Below, one piece after another: positions 1 to 8,405 of a stretch of DNA of 11,715 nucleotides. The notes under the pieces are model-generated. The model was given only the letters and a program-made list of their open reading frames with translations, had not been told where the DNA came from and ran no database searches. The DNA is from Chrysochromulina parva. Its lineage: Eukaryota > Haptophyta > Prymnesiales > Chrysochromulinaceae. Location of the stretch: assembly GCA_002887195.1 (NCBI GenBank), contig PJAB01001881.1, positions 1 to 11,715 on the forward strand. The letters are read 5' to 3'. Positions within the stretch are counted from its first letter, which is position 1. Every line of letters starts with the position of its first letter. The translations under genes and the position numbers were made by a program.

Positions 1-1861
1 ACGAGGACGAGGACGAGGACGAGAGGCCGTTCCTTGGAGGCCCTGCCAAAACCGCTCTCCTCAGCTGCATCGAGGGAGAGGGCGAGCCGCCGCTCGAGCT
101 ACTGCTTGCAGCTGTCGCCTGCGCTGGCTCTGGCGAGATTCGCGGCATGCCGGTGCAGATGATGCGCGATGACTCCGTCTCTGAGCTCGACCTGCGAGAG
201 AGTAATATCGGCGTCGAGGGTGGCATGCTTCTTGCGTACCTCGTGCCTGTCATGGGCGGGCTGACCAAAATGTCACTTGCCAAAAAAGTGTTGGGGGAGG
301 AGGGCACCAAGGCCATCTGCGAGGCACTGGAACAGAACAAGACGCTCAAGGAGCTTGACATCAGCGGCGCCGAGTACAAAGGCAACATCGGAGGGTCAGC
401 AGGAGCCAAGCATGTGGCCAAGATGCTTGGCGTCAACGGCGCGCTGACGAAGCTGTCGCTCGCCCAAAACAAGCTGGATGAGGAGGGCACCAAAGCCATC
501 TGCGAGGCACTAGAACAGAACATGACGCTCAAGGAGCTCGATATCAGCGGAGATTGGCAAGGCAGCAACACTGGTGGTTCAGCAGGAGCCAAGCACGTGG
601 CCAAGATTGTACGTGTCAATGGCGCGCTGACCAGCCTGGACCTCTCCAGCAACCAGCTGTGCGGCCTCGATCATTTTGGGCGTGGAACTTACACTGCAGA
701 GGGGATCACATCAATAGCCGACGCTCTCCGTGTCAACGGCGGGCTGACGAAGCTGTCCCTCGCCGTAAACAGGTTGGGGGAGGAGGGCAACAAAGCCATC
801 TGCAAGGCACTAGAACAGAACACGACGCTCAAGGAGCTCGACATCAGCCACAGCGAGATTGGTGGGTCAGCAGGAGCCAAGGACGTGGCCAAGATGGTCG
901 GCGTCAATGGCGGGCTGACGTCGCTCAACCTCTCGTCGAATGATATCGGATGCTATTGGGACGACGAACAGAAAACACTCGTCTTCACCCCTGAGGGGCC
1001 AACAGCTCTTGCAGATGCACTTTTTGTCAATGGCGCGCTGACACGCATCGACGTCCGCAGCAACCACATCGTGGGCGACGGCGCTAAGCATCTCTCAGCC
1101 GCTGTCCTTGGAAACCTCAAGATCGAGATGTTCAACGAGATCCCGATCAAGGAGATGCGCGCCGACTCGGTCACGGAGCTGGACCTGAGGGGGAAGGGCG
1201 TCGGAGTCGAGGGTGGCATGGTCGTTGCGGGTCTCATGGCCGTCATGGGCGGGCTGACGGCCCTGGATTTGTCGTTCAACGACCTCAACGATGAGGGCGT
1301 AAGCGCAGTCTGCAAGGCCATCCAGAATAACAAGGAGACCAAGCTCGCGTCGCTCAACGTCAGTGGCAACTGCATCGGTCCAGTTGGAGCAAACGCTGTG
1401 GCGGCTATGGTAGCTTTCACAGGCGGGCTGACAAGCCTCAACCTCAGCAGCAACCAGCTGTGCGGCCTCGATGGTTTTGGAGTAGGAACTTACACTACAG
1501 TGGTCATCGCAGCGATTGCCGACGCTCTGCGCATCAATGGCGGGCTGACAAGCATCAACCTGTCCGGAAATCACCTCACCAACTTCGGCACGGACATGAC
1601 GGGCATCAAGGAGCTCGCCGCCGCTCTTGGCGTCAACGGCGCGCTGACGAAAATTGAGTAAGTTTGTCGCCCAGTTCCCAAACTTTGATTTGTAAGCACC
1701 ACGTGCCTAGCTGATGGCCACGGAAGGATACCTCCTGTGTGAACAACCTTCCTTTCCTCATCCCTATACTCAGGCTATCGAGCAACTTCATTGGCGAGGA
1801 AGGGAAGGCCTTGATCAGTGAGGCACTGCACGGAAAGGCTGGATTTGAGCTACTTTTCTGA
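1..1861 (+). CDS. RI-type leucine-rich-repeat protein, 5' partial, two exons in window
   Basis: The frame is open from base 3 (no stop to the left edge), so the ATG at 147 is probably internal. Exons are <1-1657 and 1774-1861; joining them gives at least 580 residues ending at TGA 1859-1861. The window begins with an acidic Glu-Asp run from a GAGGAC repeat, then about 16 LRR cores of the LxxLxLxxN type, many introduced by NGALT or GGLT and followed by EGxxAICxALEQN helices, as in ribonuclease-inhibitor/NLR-type LRRs. These fold as curved alpha/beta solenoids that bind proteins; no catalytic, membrane or nucleotide-binding part is visible, so the ligand is unknown. The repeat units at about 262-372, 430-546 and 742-846 are near copies in DNA, and the segment from 147 recurs from about 1140, so the array grew by recent internal duplication. 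Frame and family are certain; the function is not. Confidence 0.9.
1658..1773 (+). other. Intron in the LRR gene (116 nt, phase 2)
   Basis: The donor is GTAAGT at 1658-1663, and the acceptor is CAG at 1771-1773 after a pyrimidine-rich stretch. Without splicing the frame hits TAA at 1659, inside the donor itself. Splicing rebuilds an LRR core (LTKIE joined to LSSNFIGEEG), which is strong internal proof. The junction falls within the LxxLxL strand of the repeat. Confidence 0.93.
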
Positions 1862-2016
1862 GGAACAACTGTGTGCGCACAAACAATGACGATCTGAAGG
1901 CGACATGACCATTGGCGCGAGTGTGCAAAATGTTGGAGCGTGAAAGAGCAACGAGCATGGGATTGAGGGCGGCCGGGCCATCAGGGTCTGTGGCAGGAGG
2001 CATTCGACATTGCGAT

Positions 2017-2033
2017 TGGGGTCTCAGACCCCA
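2017..2033. repeat. 17-nt odd palindrome
   Basis: Eight-base perfect arms (TGGGGTCT and AGACCCCA) surround a single central C. The loop is too small for an RNA hairpin without losing central pairs, so a protein-binding site or chance are the likelier explanations. Confidence 0.6.
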
Positions 2034-2081
2034 TTTGGAGATTGGCGCATGGGTTGTCGGCCTCTCACCCAACGTCTTAGT

Positions 2082-2109
2082 AGGAACGGAACGTTGTTCC
2101 TTCGTTCCT
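2082..2109. repeat. Imperfect inverted repeat in intergenic DNA
   Basis: AGGAACGGAAC at 2082-2092 can pair with GTTCCTTCGTTCCT at 2096-2109, leaving a short bulge on the right arm and a three-base loop. It could fold in the 3' UTR or downstream of the LRR transcript. No known family is recognised. Confidence 0.4.
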
Positions 2110-2900
2110 TCCGTTCGGGCATGCGCGGCACGTCTTGCATAAACAACACAACCATGCTTCATGGAGAAGAGTTTATCATGAGGAAACAGGGGTAAAGGCT
2201 AAAGCAGCCAGCAAGGACCAACATGTTGAAGTGTTTTTAACGCTATCTAACAACATAAATTTAACAACCCGTTACAACAACACACATAACGTAACGTTGA
2301 GGATGTTCCCTACCTCCTCAAGTGTTTAACATATTTAACAAATTACTGTAGCGCTGTGTCCCTGAACCTGATACCTGTGAACACTAAGAACGCGGAAACG
2401 CGCGAAGCCCTGTGAGTCGTCGCCAACGAACGAACGAACAAATCATCATCATCTATCATGCCCGCTAGACGGTCTTTAGACGGTCTCTGCCGTGAAGAGC
2501 TGAAGACCACTGGCTTAGCTCTTTTCGCAACGCAAGGCCACAGAGGGTTTATTCGGCTGAGAAGCGAAGGCTGCTTCGCCCCGAAAGATTTGCTAGGTGT
2601 GCGAACCATGTGTGAACTTGCAACTTCGTCAAACACTTCAACGCGCCCGTACGCGTACCCTGCTTCGACACACTCGAGAGCCCCGGCCGGAGTGTGGTGT
2701 GGTTAGGTATTTTGAGATTGCTAGAGATTGCGAGCTCTCGCATTCTTCCCATCGCATCCCGATCCCCCCTCTCACGTCCTCACAGCCCGGACTCCCCCCT
2801 CACCACACACCTGGACGGTTCCTGGTCGCCCCTACATGTACATGCGTTGCGATGGAGGCGCTCCCGTACTTTCATACCGCACACCTTCCGCGCCAGAGCC

Positions 2901-5900
2901 TCAATCTAGGTCGCCGCCGGGCGGCCGGTAGGGTTGGGTAAAGGCCTTGGACACGGACTTGGGAGGCGCGGGTGGCGGAGCTCGGCTGCTGGAGCTGACG
3001 GGTGCGTACCTCTCCGCTCCTCGTGGCGTCGTGATGGGCGTCGAGTCGTCGATCCAGGCACCGCCCCGGGGGTTGCCCAACTCGGCGCTCCTGCCCAACT
3101 CGGCGCGCCTGCCCAACACGGCGCCCACGCTCTCCACTCCGCGTGGCGTCGTGATGGGCGTCGCGTCGTCGCCAAGTTGGGGAGAGTACGTGTGCGTGCC
3201 GAGAGGCTGTGGGGAGAAGACGAAGCGGCCTCCGGCGGCCGCGGCGGCGAGGGCGGCGGCGACGCCGGCGGATGGCGTCCGTTGCAATGATGGCGGTACG
3301 TAGGCGACGCCCGTGCTATTGGTGCGAGCCTGCCCGGAGGGGCGCACCGGGACGGCGGGCGCGGCGGGCGCGGCGGGCGCGGCAGCGGGCGCGGCGCTCA
3401 CCGCGGCGCTCACGGGCGCAGCTGGCGAGTCGACCGAGGCGGCGGCGGCTGCTTGAGCTTGGAAGGTCGGGTCGAAGAGCAAATTGATGGCTGCCTCGAC
3501 GTCGTTCGACGTCTGTTTGAGTGCGACCCTTGCTTGCCCACGGCTGAAGCCCATCGCTACGAGGTGCTCGAGCACCTCTTCGGACACGGCCGAGCTGGCG
3601 CCTCGGACCTCAGCGGGCGGCGGCGGTGCCGCTACGGCGGGTACGGCGGTGCCCGCTACGGCGCCTCGGGTGCTCGTGCCCGCTACGGCGGGCACGGCGG
3701 CCGGTGGCGCCCGGGGCGGCGCGAGCACACGAGGCACCGACGAGGGCGGTGCTGGTGGTTGTGTGGCCACCGGGACGCGCGCTGCGGGGGGGCCATCGGA
3801 GAGCCAGCGGCACTGCGGTGCTGTAGGTGCCCCCGCACCCAAGGCAGCACCCGACGCTGCAGGCGGCCGCTGGCCGTCTGGTGCGTCGGGCGGTAACTGG
3901 CCGTCGGGTGCGTCCAGAAGCATCTGGGCCGCCGCCTCGAGGCGGCCTCCAGAGCGACGGAGCGCCATGTGGACCTGTGTCCGCGCGAAGCCCATTGAGA
4001 TGAGCTCGCGGGCCTGCTCCTCGAAGCCACTCGAAGCCGAGATCGCGATCTCGAGATCTGCCTCCGATCTCCTCGAGAGCTCCTCGAAGCTCCTCGAAGC
4101 CGAAGCCGCGGGCGCGGTCGGCGGCGCGGCGGATGGCGCGGGCGCCGGCGCCGGCGCGGCGGACGGCGCGGGCGCCGGCGGCGCGGCGGACGGCGACTCA
4201 CCGGTCGGATCCGCAAACGTGGACAGGAGCGCGTTCGTCGCGGAGTCGACGTGACCATCTGCCTCCGCGAGGGCCTTGGCCGCTCTCTCCTTGGAGAACC
4301 CCATGTCGACGAGCTGCTGGACCTTGGGCGGCAGAGCCGTTCGGGGGGAGCCGGCGAGGCGAAAGGAGCCGTTACGTGTCAATGAGCCGTTTCGTGTCAA
4401 GGTGCCGCTGCGCGTCGACAGGCGCACCGGCGCTGCCGCGGGCGCGCCAGGCGCCGTCGCGGGCGCCATGGGTGCAAGCGCGCCGTCCGTCCTATCCTCG
4501 TCCTCGTCGGCACTCCCGATGAGGGCCACGACCGCTGCGCTCAGATCATTGGCGTGAGCCTCGAGGGCGGCGCATGCCTGGTCGCGACTGAAGCCCATGT
4601 CCATCAGCCGCTTCCGTTCGGGCGGGTCGGCGCCATGCTGGGCGCCCAGCGCGCCGTGCTGGGCGCCCAGCGCGCCCTCGGCGGCATGCATCGGTGCCTG
4701 CATCGGCGCATGCATCTCGGGCGTGGGCGCGCGCATGGGCGCGGCCTGGTGCGCCGTGAGGAGCGCCGCCTCCTCGTCCTTTTGAATACGCAGCTGGTCG
4801 CGCTCGCTCTGGCGCAGCGCCGCGTGCTCATTCGCGCGCTCAAACTGCTCGTCCAGAGTGGCGTGCTCACGTGAGAGCTTGGCCACCGCGTCCGAGGCGA
4901 GGGCGCGCAGCGAGGCGTACGTGTCGGCGGCGAGGCGCAGCCGCTTGAGGTACTCCTGCTTCTCCATGCACTCTGTGTCGCTGATGCGCGCCTGTGTGAA
5001 CTCGGCGTTCGTCGCGACGAGCGTGCTCAGGACACGCTCGTACTCACGCACCAAGGCGGCGGCCTCGGCCTGCACGGGCGCAAACTTGCCCAGGTGTGCA
5101 CGCACCACATCCATTGGAGGTGTGTCACCACAGTAGATGAGCGCGTTGATGAGGGACTGCCCAGGCACAGGGGCGGGGCGAGCAGGGCGAGATGCGGGGA
5201 GATGGGGCGGAGGTCAGGGGAGATCAGGGGAGATCAGGGGAGATCAGGGGATATCAGGGTCGCGAGAGGGGCAATCTCAGTTTGGGGCGGGGATCCAATT
5301 TGGAGGGCAGTCTCAGGGGGGGGGGAAGGGGGGGAAGGGGGAGAAGGAGTGGGAAGGGTGCATGCCCATGCCGTGCAAGCCTGCATGAAGGCAAGCACCT
5401 GATCATGGGCGGCACGCTGCACGAAGAGGTCGATGGGCGCGGGGGCGAGCGATCGGATGAGGTCGGAGGCTTGCTGATGGAAGGTCGCTTCCTCGTCGTT
5501 GATCTTGAGGATGATATCTCCGACGTTCACACCTGCCTTTGCCGCTGGTCCGTCGGGCTCGCACGAGGCGACACGCACGCCTTGCTCTTCCTTGGGGGTG
5601 TCGACGAGGATCATGCCTACGAGCCCGTCCGCATTACGCTCGATACGAATCGATCTCGTCAATCCGATCATTGACGAAGCGCGCAGAGTGAGCGCGTCGC
5701 GCGTCGTCTTGAGCGTCTCGAGCTGGTCGAGCTGCTCGCGCAGCGTGCGAAAGACGGGCAGCTTGGCCACAGGAGAGCCCCCCGCGTGAGGCAGCTGATC
5801 GATCAGGTCGGCCATGCTGAGCTCGAGCATGCTCAGCTCGCCTGATGAGGGAGGCAATCCATCTAATTAGGGAGGCAATCAAAGGCCATGCTAAACTCGA

Positions 5901-8405
5901 GCGTGCTCAGCTCGCCTGATGAGGGAGGCAATCCATCTAATTAGGGAGGCAATCAAAGGCCATGCTAAATTCGAGCATGCTCAGCTCGCCTGATGAGGGA
6001 GGCAATCCATCTAATTAGGGAGGCAATCAAAGGCCATGCTAAATTCGAGCATGCTCAGCTCGCCTGATGAGGGAGGCAATCGAGATGCACTCAGAGATGC
6101 ACGCAGCCAAGCTGTACGCCTGCCCACACGAGAGCACTCACTCGACTCACCAGTGGCCGCCTCGGCGAATCCACTCGCCAGGTCCGCGTACAACCTCGCT
6201 GCGCAGGCGACCTTGTCCTCGGACGCGCTCAGCACGGCGCGAATGGCCGTGATGGTCGCCGCGCCGTCCGATGCGAGCAGTTCCCATTCGGGTCCAAACT
6301 CGCGCCGCATTTGGACTTCGCGCTCGTCCTCGAGCGCAAGAAGCTCGCCCACCTGATGAGGGAAGCAATCAATCGCGTCATCAGAGGTCATCAGAAGTCA
6401 TCCGAGGTCATCCGAGGTCATCAGAGGTCATCAGAGGTCATCAGAGGTCATCTCGAGAGTGTCGCCCACTGATGAGGCAGGCAATCGGGCACACTCACCA
6501 GTCTGATGAGGGAGGCAATCGGGCACACTCAGCGGCAATCATCGCTCGTCAGCAGCTCGCTCACCTCGGCCGCGCGCGTGGCGCACTGCTTGATGAGGAG
6601 CGACGCCTTGGCCACCTGATCATGGAGGCGATCAATGGCGTCGTCAGAGGCAATCAGTTCTCATCGGCCACCTCCGTTCGCAATCAATGGCGTCATCAGA
6701 GGCAATCAGTGGCGTCACCAGAGGCCATCAGTGGCGTCATCAGAGGCCGTCAGTGCTCATCAGGCACCTCCGTTCGCAGCGCGGGCACGCCGCCGTTGGC
6801 ATGCGCCGCCGCAATTGAATCGCGAAGCTCCCTTGGCAACCCCTCGCCTGTGGGGAGAGGAGGGGGGGGGCGCCGTGGTGAGCACTTGCATGCACGTCAA
6901 TTGAGTCGCGAAGCTCCCTTGTTAACCCCTCGCCTGTGGGGAAGGCGGGGCGCCGTGGTGAGCCCTCGCCTGTGTCGGCCTCCACGGCTTGCAACGCCCA
7001 CGGCAGGTCGTTGTCTCGCAGCACGCCCTCGCCGTGCGCGACCGCCTGTGCGAGCTGCTCCTGCAGCGCGCTCACGAGGGCGCGCTCGAGCTCATCGTAC
7101 TCGACGAGCAGCGCGCGCGTCGCCTGGGGCACGATGAAAACGAACGGATCCTCCGTCGCTAGCAGCGGCGCGGTGAGCGCCGTCGTGGGCGTCGGCTTGG
7201 ACACGACGAGCGGCTGGATATGCTCGAGCGTCGACGCGGCCGGCACGACCTCCAGATACAGCACGTCGTTATCCTTACACGCCTGCGCGTACGCCGACGC
7301 GACCTTCGCGAACGAGTCGCGGTAGTTGGCGCGAATAGTCTCGGTGGCGCCCCGAGAGCGCTCATCACGGCGCTCGGACTCGTCCACTACGCCCTGGAGC
7401 AGGCCGTGCGCGAGGGCGAGCCGGCACACCTGCTTGCCGTACCGGAACTCGTCCGCGTCGATCGCCGCCGCATGCAGCTGCGAGAGCGCCGCATAGGTCC
7501 GACGGTTCCAGCCCACCACCTGCGCCCACACGGGCGGCGTCACCTCCCGTAGAGGCGTCGTGTTGAGCGCATGCGCGACCTCAGCGTAGGCGACGGCGAG
7601 CTGCGCGGCGATGCGCGAGAGCAGCTTGGGCGACATGCCGTCCAGGCTCGCACGCTCGTAGAAGCAAAGCTGTGCCTGCGCGAGCATGAGCCTCTTGAGC
7701 ATCGAGAGTGACTGCGGGCTCAGGTCGATCGTCGTGCGAGCGGCCCACGGGCAGCCCCTGATGTAGTCGCTCAGGTGCTCGAGCAGCCCCGCCGCCTGCT
7801 GGTACAGGTTGCACGCCACTCGGAGCCCCTCGGCGACCAGCTGGTGGCTCCGCACCGCGTAGAGCGACACCTCGGCCGCATAGTTGAAGAGCGCGACTGC
7901 CGCCTCGAACTTGATGTCGGACTCGCCCTGCTTGACGACGTGGCTGTACGCGTCGCGCCAGACGAAGTGCATGCGCAGCTCATCAGCGTCGAACCGCAAC
8001 TCCATCGCGCACAGCAGCCGAAAGTACTCGGCGAGCGCTCGCATCTTGGCCTCGCTGCCGACCGTGGTCGTGGTCGTGGTGGTGGTGGCGCGGCGGTCGG
8101 AGCTCGTCTCCTCGCCGAGCGTGGTGGCGCGCATCGTGGCCACCTGCGCAAATTGCTCGCGGTGCTGCTCCGCCTCCTCGGCCGAGTACTTGCGCTTGAT
8201 GTACTTGTACAACGAGGCCTCCCAGTCCAACCGTTTCGTTAGGGTGAGCGTGTCCTGTGCAAAGCCTCCCCGATCGGGACTCTGCGGCAGCGGGTGGCGG
8301 TGATGCACGGTGGCCCGTGGGCGGACGACGAGCACAAGGGGCTGGGAGAGGCGGTGGGCTTGGTCGCGGCGGCGTGCGGCGCACCTTGGCGGGGATGGCA
8401 AGCAT
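2901..8405 (-). CDS. BRO1 / V-domain / PDZ / four-UBA protein (ALIX-like ESCRT adaptor), seven exons
   Basis: Proposed exons: 8405-8385, 8254-6970, 6847-6768, 6615-6565, 6352-6151, 5841-5399, 5156-2901. All phases match and the sum is 4338 nt, 1445 residues. The BRO1 domain covers about 1-365: start MLAIPAK, then LDWEASLYKYIK and the family hallmark CKDNDVLYLEVVP. The V (LYPxL-binding) domain starts near 376, with LPWALQAVE at 424-432 and LLALEDEREVQMRREFG in exon 5. A PDZ domain lies at about 609-690 (loop GMIL, then AAKAGVNVGDIILKIND). V-like helices resume at about 695-825. UBA domains, each with the MGF loop, lie near 873-908, 971-1007, 1073-1109 and 1220-1256, and PTAP occurs at 1040 and 1138. 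BRO1 domains bind ESCRT-III, and ALIX/Bro1 V domains bind LYPxL peptides and ubiquitin; endosomal ubiquitin-cargo sorting is inferred. Start and exon 2 donor are the least certain points. Confidence 0.85.
3019..3171 (-). repeat. Duplicated TPITTPRG coding motif in the C-terminal tail
   Basis: Two 33-nt near-identical segments (3019-3051 and 3139-3171, 120 nt apart) encode the tail motifs DDSTPITTPRG and DDATPITTPRG, 40 residues apart. Each carries two Thr-Pro sites, typical substrates of proline-directed kinases. Short AELG repeats lie between them. The role is unknown. Confidence 0.8.
5157..5398 (-). other. Intron 6 of the BRO1/UBA gene with a pyrimidine-rich 10-nt repeat
   Basis: The 242-nt, phase-0 intron runs from donor CAG|GTGCTT to acceptor GGGCAG. 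It separates the PDZ exon from the rest of the V-like helices. In the transcript sense it is dominated by C/T: long C runs (around 5315-5340) and five tandem copies of a CCCCTGATCT-type 10-mer at 5211-5260. The repeat makes an extended polypyrimidine tract before the acceptor. Confidence 0.8.
5810..6081 (-). repeat. 74-bp tandem array duplicating the intron 5/exon 6 junction
   Basis: The period is exactly 74 bp (the CTGATGAGG mark recurs at 5842, 5916, 5990 and 6064), with three full units and a partial fourth. Read on the minus strand, each unit has a copy of the first 32 nt of exon 6 (GCGAGCTGAGCATGCTCGA...), then GATTGCCTCCCTAATTAG, ATG and GATTGCCTCCCTCATCAG. The last 18-mer is the 3' splice site itself, so intron 5 (6150-5842) offers four equivalent acceptors, at 6064, 5990, 5916 and 5842. 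Only the one at 5842 leads into the long PDZ exon; the others read into an in-frame TAG within the unit. Confidence 0.92.
6381..6450 (-). repeat. Seven-copy 10-nt minisatellite in intron 4
   Basis: Seven tandem decamers of the form TCAGAGGTCA on the plus strand (TGACCTCTGA in the transcript) lie inside intron 4 (6564-6353), with substitutions in three units. They lie just upstream, in transcript sense, of the 3' splice site of exon 5. Confidence 0.9.
6469..6535 (-). repeat. 34-nt direct repeat containing the 3'-splice-site-like 18-mer (intron 4)
   Basis: Two adjacent units at 6469-6502 and 6503-6535 each hold the GATTGCCTCCCTCATCAG motif (one with G for C) plus GTGTGCCC in transcript sense. 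After one of them follows GTGGGCGA-like sequence that resembles the start of exon 5, so this too looks like a duplicated acceptor region. Confidence 0.8.
6616..6767 (-). repeat. Intron 3, minisatellite with a duplicated 5' splice site
   Basis: The 152-nt, phase-0 intron (donor GAG|GTGCCT, acceptor ATGATCAG) is made largely of about four degenerate copies of a 20-22-nt unit resembling GGCGTCATCAGAGGCAATCA (plus strand). The exon 3 end GCGAACGGAG|GTG, with the bases after the donor, recurs 96 nt downstream in the intron: CACCTCCGTTCGCA occurs at 6765-6778 and 6669-6682. Confidence 0.8.
6812..6973 (-). repeat. Tandem duplication across the intron 2/exon 3 junction
   Basis: The 44-nt segments 6812-6855 and 6898-6941 differ at three positions. 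Each contains the acceptor CCCCACAG| and the first bases of exon 3 (GCGAGGGGTT). A further CGCCGTGGTGAGC follows each copy (6871 and 6951), and CTCGCCTGTG appears a third time at 6964-6973, at the proposed donor. The intron is therefore about one and a half copies of its own 3' junction. Confidence 0.88.

Larger units (their letters stand above)
1862..2900. other. Intergenic region between convergent gene 3' ends
   Basis: About 1 kb lies between the stop of the LRR gene (plus) and the stop of the BRO1/UBA gene (minus), and should contain both 3' UTRs. I see no convincing gene: the ORFs here are short, overlap each other and lack domains. It holds an odd palindrome (2017-2033), an imperfect inverted repeat (about 2082-2109), an AT-richer island (about 2225-2350) with repeated TTAACA, and short microsatellites (AACG repeats and ATC repeats, about 2428-2457). 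No canonical AATAAA was found on the plus strand. Confidence 0.7.

Noticed and set aside
2458..2706. Small plus-strand ORF with a faint SAP-domain look (LCREELKTTGLALF)
   Set aside because: The spacing and the key glycine/leucine positions fit poorly, the tail is low complexity, and it lies in the 3' region of two genes.
3453..4254. Long plus-strand frames over the UBA exon
   Set aside because: They are Ala/Gly/Arg-rich, have no domain, and lie opposite the minus-strand frame with four clear UBA domains. High GC content removes stops from all frames here.
5810..6081. CRISPR-like array
   Set aside because: The 74-bp units are tandem without unique spacers, and each copies an exon boundary of the host gene in a eukaryotic intron.
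6271..7137. 288-codon plus-strand frame over introns 2-4
   Set aside because: Its sequence is translated minisatellite (repeats of SSEVIRGH type) opposite spliced V-domain exons.
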